A stretch of DNA of 64,000 bases from Alphaproteobacteria bacterium (lineage in GTDB: Bacteria; Pseudomonadota; Alphaproteobacteria; GCA-2731375): positions 34,962 to 98,961 of the forward strand of contig JAJFGG010000018.1 of the NCBI GenBank assembly GCA_021776235.1. Direction: 5' to 3'. Of this stretch, positions 35,759 to 44,601 are shown piece after piece; positions within the stretch are counted from its first letter, which is position 1; each line of letters opens with the position of its first letter. Position numbers and translations under genes: made by a program. The notes beneath the pieces are model-generated. The model did not search any database, had not been told where the DNA came from, and saw only the letters and a list, made by a program, of their open reading frames with translations.

Positions 35759-36445
35759 TTATAACCCGATCCGTTTGGATAACTGCCGGGCCAGGTATTG
35801 CGAGGCGACCAGGGCGGCAATGGCCAGCGCCACGGAAAACAGTGCCAGGCGGGTAGCGTCGGCTTCACCGCCTGGTACCTGCAGGGCTGTATATAGCGCC
35901 AGAGGCAAGGTGCGGGTTTCTCCCGGCACGTTGGCGGCAAAGGTGATGGTAGCGCCGAATTCGCCCAAACAGCGGACAAAGGCCAACAACAGCCCAGCCA
36001 GAATACCCGGCGAGGTCAGGGGCAGGGTAATGGTCAAAAAGACGCGGAGGGGCCTGCCACCCAGGGTTCGCGCCGCTGTTTCCAGGCGCCGGTCCACCGC
36101 CTCCATGGACAGCCGGATCGAACGTACCAACAGCGGGAAGGCCATTACCGCTGCCGCCAAAGCCGCGCCGCGCCACGAGAATACCAGAGTGATGTCGAAC
36201 CAGTCATGCAGCCAGGCCCCCGCGGGACCATTGCGCCCGAACAGTACCAACAGCAGGTACCCCAGGGCCACCGGCGGCAGGACCAGGGGCAGGTGCACCA
36301 GACCATCCAACAGGGCCTTGCCCGGAAAGTCCCGGCGCGCCAAAAGCCAGGCAATGGCGATCCCCGGCAGCAGGCTGCAAGCGACGGCCCAGACCGCCAC
36401 TTTCAGGGATAGTGACAGGGCCTCAATTTCCAACGGGCTTAGCAT
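35759..36445 (-). CDS. modB: molybdate ABC transporter permease
   Basis: A 228-aa membrane protein with about five or six helices and the ModB/CysT-type region 'LPLVLPPVALGYLLL', plus the coupling helix 'AARTLGGRPLRVFLTITLPL'. It sits between modA (10 bp) and modC (2 bp) in the usual A-B-C order and forms the membrane channel. Confidence 0.93.
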   Translation of the reverse strand: MLSPLEIEALSLSLKVAVWAVACSLLPGIAIAWLLARRDFPGKALLDGLVHLPLVLPPVALGYLLLVLFGRNGPAGAWLHDWFDITLVFSWRGAALAAAVMAFPLLVRSIRLSMEAVDRRLETAARTLGGRPLRVFLTITLPLTSPGILAGLLLAFVRCLGEFGATITFAANVPGETRTLPLALYTALQVPGGEADATRLALFSVALAIAALVASQYLARQLSKRIGL

Positions 36446-36454
36446 CCCTAGCTC

Positions 36455-37240
36455 TTAACGAGAGTCGGGCAGAAAGGTAAAGCCATATTGTTCAAAAATA
36501 GTCTTTGCCCGGTGGCTCTGTAGATAGCGAAATACTCTCTGGGTCACGGCGCTTTCCTGTTCCCGGATCAAGGCCAGGGGATAGACGATGGCCGTATGGC
36601 TGTCGTCGGGAAAGGCGGCGGCCAAACGTAAGCCGTCATGGGCCCGGATATCGGTGGCATAGGCGATGGCGAAGCGCCCCTGGCCGCGGGCTAATAGCGC
36701 CAGGGCGTTGCGGACTGAAGCGGCAAAGACCGCGCGTTTTTCGAGGCTGCTCCACAGGCCCAGATGTTGCAGAGCCTGTCGGCCATATCGCCCGGCGGGG
36801 ACATGCGCCGGATCGCCCATGATCAGGCGTTCCTTACCCAACGCGGCGTCCAAGCCCGTCAATTCGGCAAGTTCCCGGGCCCCGGAATCGCCGGTTCGCC
36901 GCAATAGCACCAATCGGTTGCCCAACAGATCGACACGGCCATCGGCGGCGATCAGATTGCGCGCTGCAAGATAACTTAACCAGGCCGTATCCGCGGACAG
37001 GAATAAATGCGCCGGCGCGCCGGACGCAATATGCTTGGCCAGGGTGGAAGAGGCCGCGAAAGTCGGCCGCAAGGTAAGGCCATGCTCCCGTTGCAACTCA
37101 ACCGAAAGCGCCGTGACCGCCTCGGTCGTCGAGGCGGCGGCCAGGATATCAATGCTTTCGCTCTTGGCCTGGCCCGGCAAAACCAGCATCGCGGCAAGGT
37201 ACAGGCAGAGGCGACCGCCCAACCACCTGTTCCATGACAT
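36455..37240 (-). CDS. modA: molybdate ABC transporter substrate-binding protein
   Basis: A 261-aa exported protein with a signal peptide (to about residue 27) and the ModA signature 'IDILAAASTTEAVTALSVEL', 'TFAASSTLAKHIASGAPAHLFLSAD', the oxyanion-binding Ser residues of the family. It begins only 13 bp after the metC stop on the same strand, so there is no room for a ModE site or molybdenum-cofactor riboswitch of its own unless these lie inside metC. Confidence 0.92.
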   Translation of the reverse strand: MSWNRWLGGRLCLYLAAMLVLPGQAKSESIDILAAASTTEAVTALSVELQREHGLTLRPTFAASSTLAKHIASGAPAHLFLSADTAWLSYLAARNLIAADGRVDLLGNRLVLLRRTGDSGARELAELTGLDAALGKERLIMGDPAHVPAGRYGRQALQHLGLWSSLEKRAVFAASVRNALALLARGQGRFAIAYATDIRAHDGLRLAAAFPDDSHTAIVYPLALIREQESAVTQRVFRYLQSHRAKTIFEQYGFTFLPDSR

Positions 37241-37253
37241 GACTAAATTCCCA

Positions 37254-38429
37254 CTAGATCGCCGATTGCAGGCGCTTGAAGCCGGCTTTCAAATCGGCGA
37301 TCAGGTCGTCCGAATCTTCCAGGCCAATATGCAGACGCATGCATTGCCCTTCGTGCGGCCAGGGCGTGACACTACGCATGGCATTCGGATCTGTCGGCAG
37401 GATCAGGCTTTCAAATCCGCCCCAGGAAGCGCCCATGCCGTACAATTCCAAATCGTCCACCAGGGCGGCGACGGCGCTGCGCGGGCAAGGCTTCAAGGTG
37501 AAGCCGAACAAACCCGAGGCGCCAAGAAAATCCCGCTTCCATAATTCATGGCCGGGATCGTCCGGCAATGCCGGATGCATGACGCATTCCACCATGTCCT
37601 GCCCGCACAGCCATTCGGCAACCTTCAAGCCGTTTTCCCAATGTTGTTTCAGGCGGACCGACAATGTGCGCATGCCGCGTTGGGCCAGATAAATATCATC
37701 CGGTCCGGCGGTCTGACCCAACATTCGGGTCGTGGCCTCCAACTCCGGCCAAGCCTCATTGGTGGCACAGGCGGTACCAATCATGACATCGGAATGGCCA
37801 ACTATATATTTTGTGCCGGCCTGGATTGAAACGTCCACGCCAAGTGTGAACGGTTTGCAATAGAGGGGCGAGGCCCAGGTGTTGTCCATCATGACCACGC
37901 AGCCCTTGGCGTGCGCCGCGTCCGCGATGGCGGGTATGTCCTGCATGACAAAGGTCTGCGAGCCCGGTGCCTCGACATAAACGATCCGGGTGTTGTCCTG
38001 GATCAGTTCGGCGATACCGGCGCCGATGGCCGGATCATAGTAGGTCGTGGCGATATTGAAGCGACTGGCCAGATTGTTGCAGAAACGGCGCGATGGGCCG
38101 TACACGGAGTCCACCATCAGGATGTGATCGCCGGCTTTTAAAAACGACAACATGGCGCCGGCGATAGCGGCCAGACCCGATGGATAGATCGTGCAGCGAT
38201 CGCCGCCTTCGACGGCGCAGACCATGTCTTCCAACGAGAAATTTGTCGGGGTACCTACGCGACCGTAGTAAACGCCACGTTCCCCCTGCTCCCGGCGTTT
38301 TCGCGATGCATCCAGGGCGGCCAGCGTCGGGTGAAGGACAGTCGAGGCGTGATAGACCGGCGGATTGACAATGCCGTGGTTGTTTTCCGGGTCGCGGCCG
38401 GCGACAACCAGTTTGGTTTCGTCTTTCAT
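37254..38429 (-). CDS. metC: cystathionine beta-lyase (PLP-dependent trans-sulfuration enzyme)
   Basis: A 391-aa Cys/Met-metabolism PLP enzyme. The PLP Lys lies in 'SIQAGTKYIVGHSDVM' (about 195-210), preceded by 'VVMMDNTWASPL' with the cofactor Asp; 'YGRVGTPTNFSLE' provides the N-terminal Tyr/Arg pair. 'MGASWGGFESL' near the C-terminus is typical of MetC rather than MetB. It converts cystathionine to homocysteine, ammonia and pyruvate. A metC gene beside aapJQMP is a known arrangement in rhizobia, here in divergent orientation. AGAGAAG precedes the ATG. Confidence 0.88.
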   Translation of the reverse strand: MKDETKLVVAGRDPENNHGIVNPPVYHASTVLHPTLAALDASRKRREQGERGVYYGRVGTPTNFSLEDMVCAVEGGDRCTIYPSGLAAIAGAMLSFLKAGDHILMVDSVYGPSRRFCNNLASRFNIATTYYDPAIGAGIAELIQDNTRIVYVEAPGSQTFVMQDIPAIADAAHAKGCVVMMDNTWASPLYCKPFTLGVDVSIQAGTKYIVGHSDVMIGTACATNEAWPELEATTRMLGQTAGPDDIYLAQRGMRTLSVRLKQHWENGLKVAEWLCGQDMVECVMHPALPDDPGHELWKRDFLGASGLFGFTLKPCPRSAVAALVDDLELYGMGASWGGFESLILPTDPNAMRSVTPWPHEGQCMRLHIGLEDSDDLIADLKAGFKRLQSAI

Positions 38430-38655
38430 GTTGGAACTTCTCTATAATATTGGGAAGGGCTGCGCGCCCGAATAGCGATGCCTAGCATAATGCCATTCCA
38501 CTCACCAAGGCGCCAGAGACTTGGCGTAAGGCAAGTCAGCGCCGTTGATGAACCCGGCGGGAACGGGCCATGGGCCTTTCAATCACTTGCTCAGCAAGCT
38601 GATTGTCGGTAATTGGAGGCCGATGGGACAGGATGCGGAGCGGGGCGGTTGATCC

Positions 38656-38874
38656 ATGAAATATCTATTGGTGGTGTTTTTCCTGATGGATGGACAATGG
38701 GTTAAGGGCGAGGCAAGCAAGGGCTGGGGCGCGCTGGCTTATGATACCGAGGCGGCCTGCCTGACAAGCAAGGCGCGGGCCGAAGAGATTCACCGGAATC
38801 TAAAGCAGGTCAATCCGCGGGCCCTCGAAAAGCGCTTCAAGTGCATGGCCGAACAGTCCAAAACCAATGATTGA
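38656..38874 (+). CDS. small hypothetical protein
   Basis: A 72-aa protein, MKYLLVVFFLMDGQWVKGEA..., with a short hydrophobic start and two Cys residues that could form a disulfide ('EAACLTSKARAEEI' and 'RFKCMAEQ'). The N-terminus might be part of the fold rather than a signal, since it runs directly into 'DGQWVKGE'. It lies alone in the gap between metC and aapJ. The binding site is not strong. Family unknown. Confidence 0.5.
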   Translation: MKYLLVVFFLMDGQWVKGEASKGWGALAYDTEAACLTSKARAEEIHRNLKQVNPRALEKRFKCMAEQSKTND

Positions 38875-39018
38875 GGCGCGGCCAGATGCGCTGTGATTTT
38901 TCTTTTGCTCCAAGTCTATTGCGATATGGAAAATGAACGGCTAACGTGCGTTCGAGGTGCCCCTGAACGAGGCTTATTCTTGTTCATTGCGGCATGAAGG
39001 TAACAGGGAGAAAATATA

Positions 39019-40068
39019 ATGAAATCTACGTCATTCATCACGTCGGTAGCGGCCGCGGTCGCGGTTGCCGCAGTGGCCCTTGCTGGCGCCACCGTAGCTT
39101 CGGCGAAAACCACACTCGAAATTGTGAAGGAACGCGGCCATCTGCGCTGTCAGGTCGGCCAGCCGTCGCCTGGTTTTTATAACCTGGACGCCAATGGCGA
39201 ATGGTACGGCAGCGACGTTTCGATTTGCCAGGCCGTGGCCGCCGCCATCTTCGGAAGCAAGAAGAAGCTGGAAATTCAATCGGTCAGCAGTCAGGTTCGC
39301 TTCACTGCGTTGGCCAATGGTGAGTCCGACCTTCTGTCACGGACAGCCACCTGGACATTGCTGCGCGATACCCAACTGGGTCTGGACTTTACGGCGGTCA
39401 ATTTTTACGACGGCCAGGGTTTCATGGTGCCAAAGGACAGCGGCATCACCAGTGCTCATGACCTCAAGGGCGCCACGGTATGCGTGTTGACCGGTACAAC
39501 CACCGAATTGAACCTGGCGGATTTCAGCCGCGTCAACAATCTGAACATCAAGCCGGTTACGTTCGAGGACCAAAACGTCCGCAATGACACCTACCTTCAG
39601 GGTGGCTGCGACGCGCTGACCAACGATAAGTCGGGGCTGGCCTCAAACAAGGCGGCGTTCCCTAATCCGGGCGATCATATTGTTCTGCCCGAGACGATTT
39701 CCAAGGAGCCCCTGGCTCCGGCCGTGAGGCAGGGCGATGCCCAGTGGTTCGACATTGTAAAATGGACGGTCTACGCCTTGGTTGGTGCCGAGGAACTTGG
39801 CGTCAACAAGGGCAATGTGGATGATATGCGGGCGAATTCGACCAACGCTTCGGTCCGCCGCATGCTCGGCGTCGAAGGTAACCTGCATGACGGTTTGGGC
39901 CTCAGCAAGGACTGGGCCTACAACATCATCAAGGAAGTCGGCAATTACGGCGAGATCTACGCGGCCTATATGGGTAGCGGCAAATTAGGCATCGGCATCG
40001 GCCGGTCCGGATCGGCGAATGCCCTCTGGACCAAGGGCGGCCTGATGTATTCACCGCCGTTCCGCTAG
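39019..40068 (+). CDS. aapJ: general L-amino acid ABC transporter, substrate-binding protein
   Basis: A 349-aa periplasmic binding protein with a 29-residue signal (ending VASA). 'GHLRCQVGQPSPGFYNLDANGEWYGSDV' and 'CQAVAAAIFG' are typical AapJ/BztA sequences, as is 'CDALTNDKSGLAS'. It binds a broad range of L-amino acids. GGGAG is 9 nt before the ATG. A strong stem-loop follows the gene, presumably lowering expression of the membrane components relative to the binding protein. Confidence 0.95.
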   Translation: MKSTSFITSVAAAVAVAAVALAGATVASAKTTLEIVKERGHLRCQVGQPSPGFYNLDANGEWYGSDVSICQAVAAAIFGSKKKLEIQSVSSQVRFTALANGESDLLSRTATWTLLRDTQLGLDFTAVNFYDGQGFMVPKDSGITSAHDLKGATVCVLTGTTTELNLADFSRVNNLNIKPVTFEDQNVRNDTYLQGGCDALTNDKSGLASNKAAFPNPGDHIVLPETISKEPLAPAVRQGDAQWFDIVKWTVYALVGAEELGVNKGNVDDMRANSTNASVRRMLGVEGNLHDGLGLSKDWAYNIIKEVGNYGEIYAAYMGSGKLGIGIGRSGSANALWTKGGLMYSPPFR

Positions 40069-40082
40069 GAACTATTGATGGC

Positions 40083-40119
40083 CCCAGCCCCGTGATCGGG
40101 GCTGGGCGCCATTTTTTTT
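40083..40119 (+). terminator. stem-loop with U-tract after aapJ (attenuating terminator)
   Basis: CCCAGCCCCG (40083-40092) and CGGGGCTGGG (40097-40106) form a perfect 10-bp stem with a 4-nt loop, followed within 5 nt by eight Ts. It lies between aapJ and aapQ, where partial readthrough would feed aapQMP. Confidence 0.93.
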
Positions 40120-40158
40120 ATAAGTTGAGCCTGCGCGTAATATCGAGGTCCATAGATC

Positions 40159-41376
40159 ATGGCCATTCGTAATAGCGGTGAGGCGTCGGCGCGTGTGAAG
40201 CCGAAAGAAAAATTCGACTTTTTTCATGATGAGCGCGTCCGCTCGGTTTTCTACCAGATTTTGACGGCTTGCGTCGTCGGCTGGCTGGCCTGGTATCTCA
40301 TCACCAACACGGCCCACAATCTCGAAGTGCGCGGGATGAATACCGGATTTGGTTTCCTCTCCGCCACCGCCGGTTTCGACACGGATTTTAAACTTATCGA
40401 ATACAAGCCCGGCATAGGGACCTATGGCCGGATCTTCCTCATCGGCTGCATAAATACTCTGCTCGTCTCTTTTCTGGCAATTATTGCCAGCACCATACTG
40501 GGTTTCGTGGTCGGTGTGTTAAGGCTTTCCTCCAATTGGTTGGTCGCCCGGCTGTCACTGACCTATGTGGAGGTTGTTCGCAACACGCCGCTGCTGCTGC
40601 AGATCATTTTCTGGTATGTTGGGGTCTTCGCGCTGCTGCCCAGGGTCAAGAACAGTCTTGATCTTTCAGTTGGCGCCGAATTGGTATTTCTTAACAATCG
40701 CGGCCTTTATTCTGCCTGGCCCATACCAGGCGATTTGTTCTGGATGACGAGCGTCGCATTCGTCGCCGCCGTTATTGGCGTGTTCATCCTCAGGGGCTGG
40801 GCCCATAAACGTCAGGACAGAACCGGACAACAATTCCCAATCTTCAGTGCCTCCGTGGCGCTGCTTGTTGTTCTGCCCGGCGCCATTTATTTGCTGACGG
40901 GATCACCGCTTGATTGGGATTTGCCAACGCTCCAGGGCTTTAATTTTGCCGGTGGCGCCAGCCTGCCACCGGCGTTCCTGGCGCTGTTGATCGCCTTGAC
41001 CTTCTATCATGCGGCGCATTTGGCCGAGTCCGTGCGCGCCGGCATTCTTTCGGTGAGCAAGGGACAGACCGAAGCGGCCTTGGCGATTGGCCTCAAGCCG
41101 AGCCGGGCGATGAGCTTGATCATCATTCCCCAGGCCATGCGGGCCATTGTACCGCCGATGATCAGCCTGTGGATGAATGTGGTGAAGAATTCCTCACTGG
41201 CGATCGCCATCGGCTATTCGGATGTGGTTGCGCTATTCATGCAGACGGCGCTAAACCAAGCCGGTTATGCCGTCGAAATGGTCGGCATGACCATGGCGTT
41301 CTATATGTTCATCAGCCTCTCGATCTCTGGATTGCTGAACATTTACAATAAACGCGTCCAATTGGTGGAGCGCTGA
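40159..41376 (+). CDS. aapQ: general L-amino acid ABC transporter, permease 1
   Basis: A 405-aa HAAT-family permease, longer than usual polar amino acid permeases because of extra helices between the two halves, as expected for AapQ. 'YVEVVRNTPLLLQIIFWY' and the coupling region 'GQTEAALAIGLKPSRAMSLI' are visible. It starts about 90 bp after aapJ, beyond the stem-loop, and is 2 bp from aapM. Confidence 0.94.
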   Translation: MAIRNSGEASARVKPKEKFDFFHDERVRSVFYQILTACVVGWLAWYLITNTAHNLEVRGMNTGFGFLSATAGFDTDFKLIEYKPGIGTYGRIFLIGCINTLLVSFLAIIASTILGFVVGVLRLSSNWLVARLSLTYVEVVRNTPLLLQIIFWYVGVFALLPRVKNSLDLSVGAELVFLNNRGLYSAWPIPGDLFWMTSVAFVAAVIGVFILRGWAHKRQDRTGQQFPIFSASVALLVVLPGAIYLLTGSPLDWDLPTLQGFNFAGGASLPPAFLALLIALTFYHAAHLAESVRAGILSVSKGQTEAALAIGLKPSRAMSLIIIPQAMRAIVPPMISLWMNVVKNSSLAIAIGYSDVVALFMQTALNQAGYAVEMVGMTMAFYMFISLSISGLLNIYNKRVQLVER

Positions 41377-41378
41377 TC

Positions 41379-42707
41379 ATGTCTATGGCCAAGGCGGAAA
41401 AATCGGTCACCAGAAGCGCACCCCTAACTGAAACCTCGTTTATCGGGTGGCTGCATAAAAATCTGTTCAGTTCCTGGGTCAATGCCATTCTCACCTTTGT
41501 CTCGCTCTACATCATCTTTGTCGTGATCAAAAGCTTGTGGATTTGGGGCGTCGCCGAAGCGGTCTGGGTGGCCGAGAACCGGCGTGAATGTTTCGCCATC
41601 AGCAAGGATGGCGCCTGCTGGGCCGGCGTTATCATATGGCTTGAGAATATCTTCTATGGCCGTTACCCCAGGGACGAGTTGTGGCGGGTCAATCTTGGCG
41701 GGTTGCTGCTGATCCTGTGGATGGCGCCGCTTTGGCTGCCCAGGGTCAAGGACAAGATATTCATCGGCCTGTCCACCGTATTCCTCTATCCCTTCCTCGC
41801 CGGTTATCTTTTCGCGGGCGGCGACAAGGGCATCTTCATGCAGCTGATGGTTACCGGTGCCATCGTTTGCCTGGTAGGCAATACCGTGCATGCATGCATT
41901 GGCGTGTTCAGCGGCGGTGGCCTGCCGGAATCATTGCTCGGGATATTGGGCAGGAAAGACGCCTCAGACGCGAACCAACGCAACACGTTGCTTGCCGTTC
42001 TGGCGATTGCTTTCGTCCTGATCTATGCCCTGCAAATTGGTTGGACCGTTGAAGCCGTACCCTGGACGAAATGGGGCGGGATGTTCCTGACCCTCGTTAT
42101 ATCGGGTATCGGCATTACCTCGGCACTTCCCGGTGGCATCATCCTGGCGCTTGGCCGGCGATCGAAACTACCGGTCATCCGGGTGCTTAGCACGTCGTTT
42201 ATCGAGCTGTTCCGTTCCGTGCCATTGATTACCGTGCTCTTCATGGCAACGACCATGTTCCCGTTGTTCATGCCCGAGGGCTTCGTTCTCAATAAGCTGG
42301 TTCAGGTGATAATTGCGGTATGCCTGTTCTCCGCCTGCTATATGGCTGAAACCGTTCGCGCGGGTCTACAGGCCATTCCCAAGGGCCAATACGAAGCGGC
42401 GCACACCATCGGCCTCGGCTATTGGGGCATGATGGGTTTGATCGTCATGCCGCAGGCTTTGAAACATATGATCCCGAATATCGTCGGCAGCTTTATCGGA
42501 TTGTTAAAGGACACCACTCTGGTCTCGATCATTGGACTTTTCGACATTCTGGGCATGTTGCGTTCGATCAGCCAGGATGCGCCTTGGCGCGGACTGCACA
42601 AGGAACCGTTGATATTCGGCGCTGTTCTGTTTTTCATCGTCTGTTTCATCATGTCGAAGTATAGCCGGCACCTGGAAGTGAAACTTTCCGCCGGCGCCAA
42701 TCGTTGA
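41379..42707 (+). CDS. aapM: general L-amino acid ABC transporter, permease 2
   Basis: A 442-aa permease paired with AapQ. The C-terminal half has 'SFIELFRSVPLITVLFM' and the coupling segment 'GQYEAAHTIGLGYWGMMGLI'. The N-terminal half has several additional helices and the Cys-containing loop 'RRECFAISKDGACWAGV' that is common in AapM. It forms the heterodimeric membrane channel with AapQ. Confidence 0.94.
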   Translation: MSMAKAEKSVTRSAPLTETSFIGWLHKNLFSSWVNAILTFVSLYIIFVVIKSLWIWGVAEAVWVAENRRECFAISKDGACWAGVIIWLENIFYGRYPRDELWRVNLGGLLLILWMAPLWLPRVKDKIFIGLSTVFLYPFLAGYLFAGGDKGIFMQLMVTGAIVCLVGNTVHACIGVFSGGGLPESLLGILGRKDASDANQRNTLLAVLAIAFVLIYALQIGWTVEAVPWTKWGGMFLTLVISGIGITSALPGGIILALGRRSKLPVIRVLSTSFIELFRSVPLITVLFMATTMFPLFMPEGFVLNKLVQVIIAVCLFSACYMAETVRAGLQAIPKGQYEAAHTIGLGYWGMMGLIVMPQALKHMIPNIVGSFIGLLKDTTLVSIIGLFDILGMLRSISQDAPWRGLHKEPLIFGAVLFFIVCFIMSKYSRHLEVKLSAGANR

Positions 42708-42734
42708 TCCGGAAAAACCGGGGGGAAGAGTAGA

Positions 42735-43526
42735 ATGACAGCCACGGATGTAGATGACACCCAGGGCCAATTGGCATCCGCCGCTTCGTCCGAAGTTATC
42801 ATCGAGCTAAACCAGGTCAATAAATGGTTCGGGCAATTCCATGTTCTAAAGGACATTGACCTAGTGGTTCACAGGGGCGAACGGATCGTCGTTTGCGGCC
42901 CATCCGGATCGGGTAAATCGACTTTGATCCGCTGTATCAACCGCCTCGAGGAACATCAGCAAGGCGACATTATTGTCGATGGCATCACGCTGGATAAGAA
43001 TCTCAAGAATATTGATCACATCCGCAGCGAAGTGGGCATGGTGTTTCAAAGCTTCAACTTATTCCCTCACCTTTCCATTCTCGAGAACCTTACGCTGGGG
43101 CCGATCTGGGTCCGCAAGACACCCAAGGTAGAGGCCCGGAAACTGGCCATGGAATATCTTGAACGGGTCAAAATTCCGGAGCAGGCGGATAAATTCCCGG
43201 GCCAGCTCTCGGGTGGTCAGCAGCAGCGCGTGGCTATCGCCCGTTCGCTCTGCATGAATCCAAAGATCATGCTGTTCGACGAACCGACCTCGGCGCTTGA
43301 TCCTGAGATGATCAAGGAGGTTCTCGATGTCATGGTCGAACTCGCCGAGACCGGCATGACCATGATCGTGGTGACCCATGAAATGGGTTTTGCCAAGACC
43401 ATCGCCGACCGTGTCATTTTCATGGACGAAGGCGACATCGTCGAGCAGAACGAACCTTTCGAATTCTTCAACAACCCGCAATCCGAACGCACGAAGTTGT
43501 TCCTAAGCCAGATCCTCAGCCACTAG
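42735..43526 (+). CDS. aapP: general L-amino acid ABC transporter, ATP-binding protein
   Basis: A 263-aa ATPase with Walker A 'GPSGSGKST' (about 55-63), Q-loop '[11 protein letters not shown]', signature 'LSGGQQQR', Walker B '[12 protein letters not shown]' and the H-loop 'VTHEMGFA'. GGGGGAAG precedes the start, 28 bp after aapM. It completes the aapJQMP importer; no clear terminator follows. Confidence 0.95.
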   Translation: MTATDVDDTQGQLASAASSEVIIELNQVNKWFGQFHVLKDIDLVVHRGERIVVCGPSGSGKSTLIRCINRLEEHQQGDIIVDGITLDKNLKNIDHIRSEVGMVFQSFNLFPHLSILENLTLGPIWVRKTPKVEARKLAMEYLERVKIPEQADKFPGQLSGGQQQRVAIARSLCMNPKIMLFDEPTSALDPEMIKEVLDVMVELAETGMTMIVVTHEMGFAKTIADRVIFMDEGDIVEQNEPFEFFNNPQSERTKLFLSQILSH

Positions 43527-43608
43527 GAAATTAATCATTTGATTGCGGTCGGCACCGCGATTTGGGCCGTTGGTATTAGCTGTGGGCAGCGCGAAAGCAG
43601 TTCGGCGC

Positions 43609-44601
43609 TCAGACAAAATCCAGCACGTTGTCGGCGGTTTGCCATGGCGCGGGGATTTCCTGGCGGTCGTAGGGGCGGAAGCCGAAGCGTTGATACATGG
43701 GCAGTGCCTTGGGATGATCCAACGTGCAGGTGTTGACCAGGACGCGTTCAGGATCGCGCTGCCACATTGTCTCGAGGGCCTGGGACAACAGATAGGGCCC
43801 CAGCCCATGGCCGATGAATTCCGGCATGATGCCGAAATAGGCCAGTTCCATGTCGGGCATGTCCCGGGCGTCCAATTCGTAAAAGCCAGCAGGGATGCCG
43901 CCCACATACAGTACATAAACCTCTACCGCGTCGGCATGAATGATCTCGGCCAATTCCGGATCTGATAATTTCTTGCGGTCGGTCCAATACCATGGCCGTC
44001 CTACGGCGTCATAAAGGTAGCGGTAAAATGCCACGCTAATGTCATGGGCCCGCATCAAGGCGTGCCGGGGAATTTTCGGCACCAGGTGGGGCAGGGATGG
44101 GCGATCCCGCATTTCCAGATAAGTAACGATGACCGTCTCGTCGTTGGTCTGATGACCGCCGGGCAGGGGCGCGCCGTCCAGTCGCCGGCTCATGGTCGCC
44201 GCGGGCTCCACCTGATAACCCAGGCGTTGGTAAAATCCGACAACGCGGGTATTGCTGCCCCGCACTAATAGTTGCAATTTCGGCACGCCAGCGGCTTTTA
44301 GCCGATCCTCGGCCGCTGTCACGATGCGCCGGCCCAGACCTTCGCCCTGACGGCCAGACGCCACCGCCACATAGTAAATCCAACCGCGATGGCCGTCCTG
44401 ACCCAACATGGCCGTGGCCACGATCTTGTCTTCGTCCTCAAGGATCAGTATTTCGCCGTGTCCCCCCGCCAGGCAGAAGGCAATATCCTTACGCGCATCA
44501 TTAAGTGGATTTTGCATCAGGCCGCAGCTGTGCCACAGCTCGACAACGGCCGCCTCATCGTCAGGCTGATAATTACGCAGCTTCACGGCGACGATGCTCA
44601 T
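43609..44601 (-). CDS. double-domain GNAT acetyltransferase (YpeA-like N-terminus)
   Basis: A 330-aa protein. The first 140 residues resemble stand-alone YpeA: 'VVELWHSCGLMQNPLNDARKDI' and the acetyl-CoA loop 'VAVASGRQGEGLGRRIVTAAE', ending 'VVGFYQRLGYQVEP'. Residues about 160-330 are a second GNAT fold with 'LAYFGIMPEFIGHGLGPYLLSQA' and 'MYQRFGFRPYDRQ'. The two domains thus appear fused. The start overlaps the sseA stop by 4 nt (ATGA), so translation is coupled. The acceptors are unknown. Confidence 0.83.
   Translation of the reverse strand: MSIVAVKLRNYQPDDEAAVVELWHSCGLMQNPLNDARKDIAFCLAGGHGEILILEDEDKIVATAMLGQDGHRGWIYYVAVASGRQGEGLGRRIVTAAEDRLKAAGVPKLQLLVRGSNTRVVGFYQRLGYQVEPAATMSRRLDGAPLPGGHQTNDETVIVTYLEMRDRPSLPHLVPKIPRHALMRAHDISVAFYRYLYDAVGRPWYWTDRKKLSDPELAEIIHADAVEVYVLYVGGIPAGFYELDARDMPDMELAYFGIMPEFIGHGLGPYLLSQALETMWQRDPERVLVNTCTLDHPKALPMYQRFGFRPYDRQEIPAPWQTADNVLDFV

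Noticed and set aside
38430..38560. Possible SAM-type riboswitch upstream of metC
   Set aside because: The leader was read on the minus strand; the conserved SAM-II core and pseudoknot segments are not present.
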